Assembly (NCBI RefSeq): GCF_019688735.1 | Contig: NZ_JAIFYA010000004.1 | Location: 1 to 64,000, forward strand | Source of the DNA: Thermosulfurimonas sp. F29 | Lineage (GTDB): Bacteria > Desulfobacterota > Thermodesulfobacteria > Thermodesulfobacteriales > Thermodesulfobacteriaceae | Length of the DNA stretch: 64,000 nucleotides | Direction: 5' to 3' | Shown: in pieces, positions 17,621 through 25,844 of the stretch | How the letters are laid out: each line of letters opens with the position of its first letter | Numbering within the stretch: position 1 is the first letter of the stretch | Position numbers and translations under genes: made by a program | The notes under the pieces: generated by a model | Told to the model about the DNA's origin: nothing | What the model saw: only the letters and a program-made list of their open reading frames with translations | The model's database searches: none

Positions 17621-18646
17621 GTGGTGCTCGGACGGGTGGCTATTGAACGAGCGCCCTTCGAATCGGGGGGCAAGCGAGTCAAGGTGCGCATCCACGGCAA
17701 ATCCGCGGAAGTGGTGCTCCTCCCTGAAAAGGAGGAGCTTCTTTCCGATCTCGAGGAGGTCTTCTGGTTCGCGGTTTACTGTTATACGCAGAACTTGGAG
17801 CGTGCTTATCTCCCCTTGGGCAAGAGCGAGTTTGTTGCGGCCTCCCGGACGGAAGACGGAGACTACATCCTCTACCGGGAGCGCTTTGCTGATGAAGGAG
17901 AGAAGGTTTCCCTGCTCGAAACCATTTTCGAAGGGTTCGGCTACAGGGAGGTTGAGCTCGCCCTCGAAGAGGTGCGCAAAGCGCATGCACCCTCTTCGGC
18001 GAAGGAAGTTTTTGTTCTGGCTGGTGCGGTGGTGTTTGCGCTGGGGGTGCTTTTCGTCGCTTATCGGATGCTTTTCGTGAAACCGAAACCGAAGACGGCA
18101 AACCAGCCTCCGCCACCGCTTACCGCAACGGAGGTGGAGCAGGCCAAGCGGGTACTCACCCTCAGGCTTGTCGAGCGGCTTCGTGAGTGGGCGGAGGGGC
18201 AGATAAGGGATCCTCTCATCAGGGGGCCGATCGGGGTCCGGGTGCGCGAGGTGCGTCTTGACTGGCGGAAGGAAAGGGATCGCTTGAGCGGAGAACTGAG
18301 TCTCATTCTGGAGTATGCTTTTCCCGCCAGGGGCACCCAGCGAGCCGGTAGCCGATACCAGAAAACCGAAACTTTCAGCGAGAGCGTCGGACGGGCGAAT
18401 CTGAAACCTCTTCCCGGAGCGAGTCTCGAGTGCGTTCGCGCCCTGCTCGATCCGGCGCGGGGCGAGGTTATCTCTCGGGGCGACGACAGGGTTGCGGTGG
18501 ACTGGACCGCACCGGCGGAAGAATTTTTCGAATTTGCGGAGACGCTTTTCAAAAAGTGCCCGGCCCACATGGAGAGGCTTAGCCTTGAAGACGGACGCTT
18601 CAAGGCACGGGTGGTGTTGCGTTTGCCGCAGGAGGCCGCGCGATGA
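17621..18646 (+). CDS. Bitopic pilus inner-membrane protein (PilO-like position)
   Basis: 341 residues starting at GTG 17621 behind AAGGAGGCGG. A cytoplasmic N-terminal domain of about 125 residues precedes a membrane helix (VFVLAGAVVFALGVLFVAYRMLF, about 130-152). A Pro-rich linker and a periplasmic domain with two cysteines follow. The topology and gene order match the PilO/PilL-type inner-membrane proteins of type IVb pili, but no sequence motif proves it. ATGA coupling to the next gene (18643). Confidence 0.75.
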   Translation: MVLGRVAIERAPFESGGKRVKVRIHGKSAEVVLLPEKEELLSDLEEVFWFAVYCYTQNLERAYLPLGKSEFVAASRTEDGDYILYRERFADEGEKVSLLETIFEGFGYREVELALEEVRKAHAPSSAKEVFVLAGAVVFALGVLFVAYRMLFVKPKPKTANQPPPPLTATEVEQAKRVLTLRLVERLREWAEGQIRDPLIRGPIGVRVREVRLDWRKERDRLSGELSLILEYAFPARGTQRAGSRYQKTETFSESVGRANLKPLPGASLECVRALLDPARGEVISRGDDRVAVDWTAPAEEFFEFAETLFKKCPAHMERLSLEDGRFKARVVLRLPQEAAR

Positions 18647-19818
18647 AACGGGGCGGGAAGCGCCGCATTTTGGGATACTCCCTCACCGAACTCGCCTTCG
18701 GGCTTGCGATATTCGGTCTGGTCATGCTGGGCGTGATGCGCCTCTATACTTCCCTCAAGGAGACCGAAAACCTCAGCCGGGAGCGCTATCACGCCTATGT
18801 GTTCGAGCGCGGCGTGAAAACCGCTTTCGTGGCCATACTGGATGCCTTTGAGTCGGTTTGCGGCCGGATTGCTTCGGACTGGACGGCGGATTACGGTTGG
18901 GGATGGGGCAATCCCGCATGCGTGAACACTTCTCCTCTTCCGGTTTACGCCGGTGCGGACCTGATCAGGTATGATGTTGACCTCGCCAGCCTTCCCGCAA
19001 CCGCGCGGGCTTCCCTGACGACCTCGATTCGTGACGCTTTCGGTCCTTGGTGTCGCTTGCAGGGTACCACGGCGACCACCCTTACCCTGCTCTGTCCAGG
19101 GGTGGTAAACCTGCAGTACGATGCGGGGGCCGGACTTGTGGCGCGATACCATGTGCCGGGCACGCCGCTCGACTCGCGGCAAGTGCCCACGGTAGTGCTG
19201 ACCGTGCGCAGGCGTTATGAAAGTTCCGGCGCGGTGGAGCAGGTCGTTTACCGCATTTCGCTTGCGGATGTGTGGGAGGAGCGTCGGGCTTATTCCCGCA
19301 GAAAGCTCTATGAGGTGGTGAGGGCCCTGCGTGACTTCTACAACACCAAGCTCACCCGCGAAACGGAGAACACCGCTCCCACCGGTTTGAATTCCGCCGA
19401 CGATGTGCTGGTGCCCTGGTTCTGGGAGGTCTTCGGAGACGATGCGGCGCAGGTTCAGTCGGCCCTTTGCAACAGGGCGGGAGGAGTGTGCGCCAATCTG
19501 AACACCAACAACATCTGGCGTTCGGCGCTTGCGCGCCGGGCGCTCTTCTGGCGGCGCATCGTTCAGAACATCGCTTCGATTGACTGGCGGCACACCGTGG
19601 ACGGATTCGGCAATCCGCTCAACATCTACCCTATTTTGTCGCAGTGCCCGGGGCTCAGGCCCGATACCTGCGCGGTAAACGCACCGCCGGTCCCGCAGAG
19701 CAATTACGATGGCGTGTCTCCCTGGCTTCCTCCGTTTTCCACCGCGGTTTACACGCAATTCTGCAACGACCTCACCGTGGCTCAACCCGACTACTGCCGA
19801 GTGCTGGTGGTGTATTAA
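18643..19818 (+). CDS. Large PilV-like prepilin or tip adhesin
   Basis: 391 residues. The start overlaps the previous stop. A short basic leader ends in RRILG, followed by YSLTELAFGLAIFGLVMLG: a prepilin site with Tyr at +1 and Glu at +5, then the hydrophobic helix. The mature protein is more than twice the size of the main pilin and contains many cysteines. That fits PilV-type minor pilins, which sit at the pilus tip and choose recipients in R64-type conjugation. No shufflon repeats or alternative C-terminal cassettes are visible after it. Confidence 0.87.
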   Translation: MKRGGKRRILGYSLTELAFGLAIFGLVMLGVMRLYTSLKETENLSRERYHAYVFERGVKTAFVAILDAFESVCGRIASDWTADYGWGWGNPACVNTSPLPVYAGADLIRYDVDLASLPATARASLTTSIRDAFGPWCRLQGTTATTLTLLCPGVVNLQYDAGAGLVARYHVPGTPLDSRQVPTVVLTVRRRYESSGAVEQVVYRISLADVWEERRAYSRRKLYEVVRALRDFYNTKLTRETENTAPTGLNSADDVLVPWFWEVFGDDAAQVQSALCNRAGGVCANLNTNNIWRSALARRALFWRRIVQNIASIDWRHTVDGFGNPLNIYPILSQCPGLRPDTCAVNAPPVPQSNYDGVSPWLPPFSTAVYTQFCNDLTVAQPDYCRVLVVY

Positions 19819-19912
19819 GACAAACTCCGCGCAAAACCTCCTCACGATCCCGCTTCCCTTCGTTACCTTCCTTGGCGTCCTCTGGATCAGACGGCGCCGA
19901 GGGAGGTGAGCC

Positions 19913-22156
19913 ATGATGTGGAAAGTCGTCAAGCGCGACGGACGCATTGTTTCCTTTGAGGTCACTCGCATCGAAAACGCCGCCCGCAGGGCCCTGAGGG
20001 CCACCGGGGAGGACCCCGCGGAAGCGCGGCGCATTGCGGGGATGGTGGTGGAACGCCTCGCGCGGGAGTGGTACGCGCGGGGAAAAACGCCCCATGTGGA
20101 GGAGATCCAGGACCTGGTGGAGGAAGCTCTGATGCGGGCGGGATATTATCGGACGGCGCGGGCGTACATCCTCTATCGGGAGAAACGCCGTGAGGCTCGC
20201 GAGATTTCCAAAGCGGTGACCCATGCGGTGGACCTCATCGATGAGTATCTGGATTGCGAGGACTGGCGGGTCCACGAAAACTCCAACATGACTTACAGCC
20301 TTCAGGGGCTGAACGCCCATGTGTCCTCCTCGATGGTGGCGCGCTACTGGCTGGCAAAGATTTATCCGCCGGAAGTGGCCCGAGCGCACATGAACGGCGA
20401 TCTCCACATCCACGACCTCGGCTACCTTGCGCCGTACTGTATGGGATGGAACCTCTACGACCTCCTCAAGCGCGGTTTCGGCGGCGTGGCAGGCAAGGTG
20501 GAAAGCGCTCCTCCACGGCACTTCCGTAGCGCCCTCGGCCAGGTCGTAAACTTCATCTACACCCTTCAGGGGGAGGCGGCTGGAGCGCAGGCGCTTTCGA
20601 ACTTTGACACTTTGCTTGCGCCTTTCGTGCGTTACGACCGGCTCAGCTACCGTGAAGTCAAGCAGGCCATACAGGAATTCATTTTCAATGTGAATGTGCC
20701 CACCCGGGTGGGCTTCCAGACGCCGTTCTTCAACATCACCTTCGACCTCACCTGCCCCGATCCTTTGAAAAACGCGCCGGTCGTGGTGGGTGGCGAAGAG
20801 CGTTCCGAAACCTACGCCGAGTTTCAAAAGGAGATGGACATGATAAATCGGGCATTCTGCGAGCTGATGCTCGCGGGCGATGCTCGGGGGCGCATCTTCA
20901 CCTTCCCAATTCCCACTTACAACATCACCCGCGACTTCGCCTATGAGAATCCCAACCTCGAGCCGCTCTGGGAGATGACCCGCAAGTACGGAATTCCTTA
21001 CTTCGCCAACTTCGTGAATTCCGACCTGAAGCCCGAAGATGTGCGGAGCATGTGCTGTCGTTTGCGGCTCGACCATCGGAAGCTGGAACACCGCGGCGGA
21101 GGGCTCTTTGGGGCCGCGCCGCTTACGGGCTCCATCGGGGTGGTCACCATCAATCTTCCCCGGATCGCCTACCTCTCCTCATCGGAGGAAGAGTTTTTCG
21201 AACGGCTGGCGAACCTTATGGAGCTCGCCAAGACCTCCCTCGAAATCAAGCGCAAGGTGATTGAGGAGTTCACCGAGAGAGGCCTCTACCCCTACTCTCG
21301 GGTTTACCTCGATCGGGTGAAGGAGTGCTCGGGACGCTACTGGACGAACCACTTTTCCACCATCGGGATCGTAGGGATGAATGAGGCTTGCTTGAACTTC
21401 CTGGGAAAACCCATCTCCGATCCCGAGGCGAAGATGTGGGCCATCAGGGTGCTCGAATTCATGCGGGAGAAGCTTTCCGACTTTCAGGAGGAAACCGGCA
21501 ATCTATACAACCTTGAAGCCACGCCCGCCGAAGGAACAAGCTACCGCTTGGCCCGGATCGATCGGCATCGCTATCCCGACATTGTGACCGCCGGCACTAA
21601 GGAGGCTCCTTACTACACCAACTCCGTGCACCTTCCGGTAGGGCACACCGATGACATTTTCGAAATCCTCGCCCACCAAGACGACCTCCAGGTGCTTTTC
21701 ACCGGAGGCACGGTGGTTCACCTCTATGTGGGCGAGGAGATCCCGGACGCGCGCATGGTGCGGGAGCTCGTGCGGGCGGTGGTGGAGAACTTTCGTCTGC
21801 CGTACTTCTCCATCACGCCTACTTTTTCGGTCTGTCCGGTGCACGGCTATCTTCCCGGGAAGCATGAGTACTGTCCGCTCCCGCACGCCGAGGCGGACTT
21901 GGCTCGCTATGGGGAGGTGGCGGAGCTTGAAGTTTCGGCGCTCATGCGGATGGATCGGGGCGCTTTCCGAGTGCTCGGGTTTGCCGACGGCGGGGGAGCG
22001 GAAGAAAACACCGCAAAGGGGGTGCGCCATGGAAAGAGAGCCGATCGACGCCAGGGTGCGGGTGAAGGTGGTGCCTTGCGAGATATACAGCCGGGTCGTG
22101 GGATATTTCCGACCCGTTCACCACTGGAATACGGGCAAGCGCCAGGAGTTTTCTGA
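19913..22156 (+). CDS. nrdD: Anaerobic ribonucleoside-triphosphate reductase, large part
   Basis: 747 codons; the first about 690 are NrdD. An ATP-cone (VVKRDGRIVSFEVTRIENA, GYYRTARAYILYREKR) regulates activity. The catalytic barrel includes HIHDLGY, the paired cysteines in SMCCRLRLD (381-382), GSIGVVTINLPRIAY and NEACLNF. CPVHGYLPGKHEYC (641-654) holds two of the metal-binding cysteines. The glycyl-radical loop is missing from this frame; it lies in another frame at 22029-22229. Beyond about residue 690 the translation no longer resembles NrdD, so the frame runs past a shift site or the gene is naturally split. No NrdG activase is in the window. It lies inside the pilus operon, after the PilV-like gene. 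Confidence 0.93.
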   Translation: MMWKVVKRDGRIVSFEVTRIENAARRALRATGEDPAEARRIAGMVVERLAREWYARGKTPHVEEIQDLVEEALMRAGYYRTARAYILYREKRREAREISKAVTHAVDLIDEYLDCEDWRVHENSNMTYSLQGLNAHVSSSMVARYWLAKIYPPEVARAHMNGDLHIHDLGYLAPYCMGWNLYDLLKRGFGGVAGKVESAPPRHFRSALGQVVNFIYTLQGEAAGAQALSNFDTLLAPFVRYDRLSYREVKQAIQEFIFNVNVPTRVGFQTPFFNITFDLTCPDPLKNAPVVVGGEERSETYAEFQKEMDMINRAFCELMLAGDARGRIFTFPIPTYNITRDFAYENPNLEPLWEMTRKYGIPYFANFVNSDLKPEDVRSMCCRLRLDHRKLEHRGGGLFGAAPLTGSIGVVTINLPRIAYLSSSEEEFFERLANLMELAKTSLEIKRKVIEEFTERGLYPYSRVYLDRVKECSGRYWTNHFSTIGIVGMNEACLNFLGKPISDPEAKMWAIRVLEFMREKLSDFQEETGNLYNLEATPAEGTSYRLARIDRHRYPDIVTAGTKEAPYYTNSVHLPVGHTDDIFEILAHQDDLQVLFTGGTVVHLYVGEEIPDARMVRELVRAVVENFRLPYFSITPTFSVCPVHGYLPGKHEYCPLPHAEADLARYGEVAELEVSALMRMDRGAFRVLGFADGGGAEENTAKGVRHGKRADRRQGAGEGGALRDIQPGRGIFPTRSPLEYGQAPGVF

Positions 22157-22229
22157 GCGCAAAACGGTCAGCCTCAGCTCAATGACTCGGTTTGCCGCGG
22201 AGAGCCGTTTGGCTCGCGAGGTAGCCTGA
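22029..22229 (+). CDS. Glycyl-radical domain of NrdD in a separate frame
   Basis: 66 residues from ATG 22029, with AAAGGGGG just upstream as a possible ribosome-binding site. It contains PCEIYSRVVGYFRPV and HHWNTGKRQEFSERKT, the unmistakable C-terminal glycyl-radical signature of class III reductases; Gly 25 in RVVGY would carry the radical. The frame is +1 relative to the large ORF, and the two ORFs overlap by 128 bp. Options are a naturally detached radical domain (compare GrcA/YfiD), programmed +1 frameshifting, or a one-base error in GGGGG at 21992-21996 or 22018-22022. Confidence 0.85.
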   Translation: MEREPIDARVRVKVVPCEIYSRVVGYFRPVHHWNTGKRQEFSERKTVSLSSMTRFAAESRLAREVA

Positions 22230-22356
22230 TTTCGATGGAAACGGTTGCTTTCGGGGACTTGCCAAGGGGGGTTTCCCGCAATGGCTGTTCCTTGGCGGGC
22301 TAATCTTTTGACTTGAATGAGAGAATGAAAAAGAATGCTGAAAGGAGGGGTGAGCT

Positions 22357-22785
22357 ATGGAGAAGCGGGTTTGCAAGCGCAAAAGCAGAGCCAGAGGATT
22401 TACGCTCATTGAATTGCTTATCGTCATGCTCATCATCGGAGTGCTTGCGGCCATGGCCATTCCCAAACTCCGGGGGAGCGATACAGGTGCGGTGCTGACC
22501 AGCATGAAACAGGATGCTCGCAACGCCATCGCCGCGGAGCAGGCCTATTACGCTGCTTACCAGAGCTATGCTGCGGTGAATGTGGACGGCGGCACTTCCG
22601 GGGCCAGCGCCACTCTGGGGTCCTCCAACCAAGAAGTGACGGTTTCACCCGGGAACACTTTGGACATTCAGACTCAGACCTGCACGGACGGCTCCCCTGG
22701 GTTTATTGTAACGGTGACCAATCCGAAGGTGACTCAGACCGTAAGTTACGACTCCTGCAACGATGCCAGCATTCAGGTGAGCTAA
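22357..22785 (+). CDS. Type IV prepilin (PilA/GspG-like)
   Basis: 142 residues behind an AAAGGAGGGG site. The leader MEKRVCKRKSRARG (14 residues) precedes FTLIELLIVMLIIGVLAAMA, a textbook class IVa or pseudopilin N-terminus with Glu +5. The small C-terminal domain has a cysteine pair (about 109 and 134). It differs from the long-leader prepilin at 11296, so the element encodes two pilin types. A strong intrinsic terminator follows directly, suggesting high, separately regulated expression. Confidence 0.94.
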   Translation: MEKRVCKRKSRARGFTLIELLIVMLIIGVLAAMAIPKLRGSDTGAVLTSMKQDARNAIAAEQAYYAAYQSYAAVNVDGGTSGASATLGSSNQEVTVSPGNTLDIQTQTCTDGSPGFIVTVTNPKVTQTVSYDSCNDASIQVS

Positions 22786-22816
22786 TTCTGCTGATGACGG
22801 CATAGAGGGGCGCCAG

Positions 22817-22852
22817 AAAGGGGGAGAGGGAGGAACCCTCTCCCCCTTTTTT
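22817..22852 (+). terminator. Strong Rho-independent terminator after the pilin
   Basis: A perfect 14-bp stem (AAAGGGGGAGAGGG at 22817-22830 with its complement at 22836-22849) around the loop AGGAA, running into TTTTTT at 22847-22852. It lies 32 bp after the pilin stop and ends the upstream transcript before pilT. Confidence 0.95.
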
Positions 22853-22921
22853 CGTTTGTTCGGTGAAAAGGAAGTGAAGTTTTGCAAGAGACCAAAGAAA
22901 TTTTAAAACGGGAGGTGAGCC

Positions 22922-24082
22922 ATGGGGCTCTTCGAGGAAATTGTGCGCTCCTTTCTGGCCCATGAAGGGGGATCGGACATACACATCTCGCCGGGCAACC
23001 CGATCGCATTCCGTCTGAACGGACGCATTACGCCGTGGGATAAGGGCATTGCGCCCACGGAGGAACAAACCCGTGCGATCAAGGGTGAGATCTGGAAGAT
23101 GCTTCCCTTTCAGCTCAGGGAGTATCACGACCGTCGTGTGGCGGAAAAGGGCCACACGGGAGTGTCCGTTGAGACCGGAGGTGTTCGGTTTAGGGTCAAT
23201 GTTGCGAGACTGGGGGAGGGCTACCACATCGTATTGCGAGTTCTCCCGGTAGATCCGCCGCGCATTACGGATCTCGGGTTCAACGAAAAAACCGAGAAGG
23301 CTCTGCGGTGGATAGCGGGCCGCCGGGCGGGGTTTTTTCTCGTGGTGGGCGCCACGGGTTCGGGCAAGTCCACCACGCTTGCGGCCCTGATTCGCACCAT
23401 AGCGGAGTCCCGGGAGGTGCACATCATCACTCTGGAGGATCCCATCGAGTACCGTTTTCGGTCCGATCGGGCCCTCATCGTGCAGAAGGAGCTGGGGCGG
23501 GATTTTCCCCGGTTCGCCGAAGGGTTGCATTCGGCCTTGCGGGAAGATCCTGATGTGATCTTGGTGGGCGAGATTCGGGATCGGGAGTCGCTCGATCTGG
23601 CTTTGAAGGCTTCCGAGACCGGACATCTCGTTTTTGGCACGCTTCACACGCAGGATGCGGTCACCACCATCAACCGCATGGCGGCCATGGTGGACAATCC
23701 GGTTTTCCTGCGGGACCGTTTGGCGCAGACTTTCCTCGGAGTAATTGCCCAGACTCTTTATGTGGACCGCAAGGGCAGGAAGAGAGTTTGCTGGGAAATA
23801 CTGGTAGCCAACCAGGCTGTGCGGGCCATGATTCGAGAGGGCAATGATCTTCAGGTGAAGAGTGTTCTCGACACCTTACCCATGTCGCAGTCCTTCGCCA
23901 CCACCGTACGAGAGCACTTCGAGGCCGGGTGGATGGACCGGGAAACCGCCGAGCGCATCGCCCCTGACGCTTTTAAGGGCGAAGGGGAGGGAGGGTTTGT
24001 TTCCGCGGCTCGAGCGCGCGGCGGAGGTGATGTGGAGCGCATGGTGACCGCGGCCGCCGTGGCGGGCGTCCTCAAACTCTGA
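22922..24082 (+). CDS. pilT: Twitching-motility/pilus retraction ATPase PilT
   Basis: 386 residues, close to the usual PilT length. GGSDIHISPG opens the N domain. Walker A is GATGSGKST (143-151), the Asp box LEDPIEYRF (171-179), Walker B DVILVGEIRD (211-220) and the His box TGHLVFGTLHTQ (233-244). It lacks the tetracysteine of extension ATPases. It would power pilus depolymerisation, perhaps of the pilin encoded just upstream. The usual AIRNLIRE motif is only partly recognisable (QAVRAMIREGND). It follows the pilin terminator by 70 bp. Confidence 0.93.
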   Translation: MGLFEEIVRSFLAHEGGSDIHISPGNPIAFRLNGRITPWDKGIAPTEEQTRAIKGEIWKMLPFQLREYHDRRVAEKGHTGVSVETGGVRFRVNVARLGEGYHIVLRVLPVDPPRITDLGFNEKTEKALRWIAGRRAGFFLVVGATGSGKSTTLAALIRTIAESREVHIITLEDPIEYRFRSDRALIVQKELGRDFPRFAEGLHSALREDPDVILVGEIRDRESLDLALKASETGHLVFGTLHTQDAVTTINRMAAMVDNPVFLRDRLAQTFLGVIAQTLYVDRKGRKRVCWEILVANQAVRAMIREGNDLQVKSVLDTLPMSQSFATTVREHFEAGWMDRETAERIAPDAFKGEGEGGFVSAARARGGGDVERMVTAAAVAGVLKL

Positions 24083-24132
24083 AATTTGGTGTAAGTGTAA
24101 AGAAACAGGGAGAGGCAAATCCCGGCCGAAAG

Positions 24133-24678
24133 GTGGACATAAATTCGCCAAGAGGGACGCATACGGCGAATGTGAGGAAATTTGCTTTCGTTGACGGAGC
24201 AGAAGCGGAATTTGCGTGGGAGCGGGCGGGTGCGGCTCTTCGGGCGCTGGTGATTGAGCATTACGGTAGCGTGGGACGGTACACCAGACGCGTGAAGTTT
24301 TCGCCTTCCACAGTAACCGCGCTTTTCGTGGCTCCGCACCGGAGGCGTCTCTTCGTGATAGCCCGGGCTTTACTGATCATACCGGTGCGCCTCTCATCCT
24401 TCGTGGCGGTCGCCCGGGATCCTTCGCTTCCCCTCGAAGTGTGCCGTCCTTATCGCATACGCTGGCGCAATGCGCAACGCTGGTTCGAGGAAAACATCCG
24501 CCGCGACGGATGGCGCGAGACGGCTTCACAGCTCGGCTTGAGCCTTTCCGGCATTCACCGGGCTTTGCACCGCCCTTATCACCTCCACCTCCGCACCCTT
24601 CTCCGCATCCTCGCGGCCGCCCGTACCGATCCCGTTTCGTTTCTCGCTTCCCTCGAGGTTCCCATCGATAAGCTTTAA
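24133..24678 (+). CDS. Tandem helix-turn-helix DNA-binding protein
   Basis: 181 residues starting at GTG 24133, or GTG 24172. Two similar helix-turn-helix segments are visible: YGSVGRYTRRVKFSPSTVTA (about 43-63) and WRETASQLGLSLSGIHRALH (about 127-147), each followed by a helical stretch, as in Xre-type repressors or KorA-like regulators. Basic residues are frequent. The gene ends inside repeat array 3 (final residues PIDKL come from the first box). It is a natural candidate for the protein that binds the arrays or regulates the pilus operon; neither is shown. Confidence 0.75.
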   Translation: MDINSPRGTHTANVRKFAFVDGAEAEFAWERAGAALRALVIEHYGSVGRYTRRVKFSPSTVTALFVAPHRRRLFVIARALLIIPVRLSSFVAVARDPSLPLEVCRPYRIRWRNAQRWFEENIRRDGWRETASQLGLSLSGIHRALHRPYHLHLRTLLRILAAARTDPVSFLASLEVPIDKL

Positions 24679-24721
24679 CACAAAACTTATCGATAAATTT
24701 TCGGTTGAAGCTTATCGATAG
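24661..24721. repeat. Triple ATCGAT palindrome array 3
   Basis: ATCGAT cores at 24664-24669, 24689-24694 and 24714-24719, 25 bp apart. The boxes read CATCGATAAG, CTTATCGATAAA and CTTATCGATAGA. The first box encodes the last residues of the helix-turn-helix gene. The array lies between that gene (plus) and the terminator of the convergent 278-residue gene (minus). Confidence 0.92.
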
Positions 24722-24739
24722 AAACCGCGATAAAGGGCA

Positions 24740-24782
24740 AAAGAAAAACGGGAGGGGAGAGCGCATAGCCCAGCCCCTCCCG
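24740..24782 (-). terminator. Rho-independent terminator of the minus-strand gene
   Basis: On the minus strand CGGGAGGGG (24782-24774), a 16-nt loop and CCCCTCCCG (24757-24749) form a 9-bp stem followed by TTTTTCTTTT (24748-24739). It is correctly placed 74 bp after the stop of the 278-residue gene and just before array 3. Confidence 0.85.
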
Positions 24783-24855
24783 CTCAAGGGAGGGAGGCGA
24801 GGGATGGGAGGGGGAGCGGATGGTGTCGTGCGGGGTCCGCGGTTGCCTTTCCAGT

Positions 24856-25692
24856 TTAGCCGTACTTACCGATGCCGGTGTTTATGCCGGTGCTCATGTG
24901 AGACGGATAAACCATGGCTCGCACCAGCGAAGCCTGACGGCTGAGCGTCCGGTTCAGGCGCCCCCGAGCCGCGTCGGCGAGCGACACTTTGTCGTTGATC
25001 ACCCGGCGCACATTGCTCACGGCCTGCCACCGGATGGGCGAGCATCCGTACTTGGAGCACGATCGGGTTCCGGTCTGGTCCCCCAGCGCAATGGTAAACA
25101 CGCCGGTGGAGGGGTTGTAGTAAACCTCGCTTGCCACGCGGCTGAACCGCACGCAACCGTACTTGGATGAAGCCACGCACCGACTGCGGGAGGCCGGTAT
25201 CGCGAGGTTGCCTGTGAGCTGGACAATGTCGTTCCGCGCGCCGGGACCGCTTATGTGCACCCGGCCCACCTGATCCACCCACACCCGGTAGCTGTAGTTG
25301 CCGATGCGGAAGGTCCAGCTTTGTCCGATGGCGGGCGCTTGGGCGCTGTCGAGCGTGGTTTGCACCACATCTGGTATGGTGTAGCCGTCCAGCAGACGCT
25401 GATCCGTCGGCATCGCATCCACAACATTGCGCAGGGTCGTTCCACCCGGATCAGTAGGCGCATCGATGCGCCGGGCGCCTTTCGCCACCGCGGAGTTGGG
25501 GTTCTGGTAGAGATCATAGAAGGCCTGGTCGGTCTTCTGCTTGTACTGGTCGATGTCCGGGGGCACGATGTAAACACCGGCAAGTCCCTGCACCGCCGGA
25601 CCGAGCGCAGTAAGCGCCGCGGTGGCTAGCGCTCCAGCCTTATCCGCCTTGGCGACGAGCTTGGCGACCTTGGACTTGTGTTCCTCGGCCAT
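24856..25692 (-). CDS. Hypothetical protein with paired SKYGC motifs
   Basis: 278 residues from ATG 25692, preceded by GGGAGGTG; the upstream part of the open frame lacks an equally good site. The N-terminus is Lys/Ala-rich and helical, with a moderately hydrophobic stretch (ALATAALTALGPAVQGLAGVYI) but no clear signal peptide. The central part is beta-rich. Two copies of a Cys-x-Ser-Lys-Tyr-Gly-Cys-like motif (about 180 and 218) suggest a repeated disulfide or metal loop. No function is recognised. It is transcribed as a single gene with its own terminator, next to the pilus genes, so it may be a pilus-associated or exported protein. Confidence 0.75.
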   Translation of the reverse strand: MAEEHKSKVAKLVAKADKAGALATAALTALGPAVQGLAGVYIVPPDIDQYKQKTDQAFYDLYQNPNSAVAKGARRIDAPTDPGGTTLRNVVDAMPTDQRLLDGYTIPDVVQTTLDSAQAPAIGQSWTFRIGNYSYRVWVDQVGRVHISGPGARNDIVQLTGNLAIPASRSRCVASSKYGCVRFSRVASEVYYNPSTGVFTIALGDQTGTRSCSKYGCSPIRWQAVSNVRRVINDKVSLADAARGRLNRTLSRQASLVRAMVYPSHMSTGINTGIGKYG

Positions 25693-25844
25693 GACCGCAA
25701 CACCTCCCTGTCTTGCGTCATGGTTTCTTTTCCTCCGTAAATTAGCTCGCTTGATCAACGCCCACGAAAGAGGCCCCCGGAAAAAAGGTTATCTTCCTTT
25801 GCGTCGACCGTGATGGACACAACGCTGGAAACACTTGCGGGGGG

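Noticed and set aside
18643-19912. Shufflon downstream of the PilV-like gene, as in R64
   Set aside because: No inverted 19-bp-type repeats or partial alternative C-terminal ORFs follow the gene; nrdD begins 94 bp later.
18061-20034. 657-codon minus-strand frame across the PilV-like gene
   Set aside because: No family features, very basic composition, and it conflicts with well-supported plus-strand genes.
19772-21091. 439-codon minus-strand frame over nrdD
   Set aside because: Antisense shadow of a highly conserved enzyme gene.
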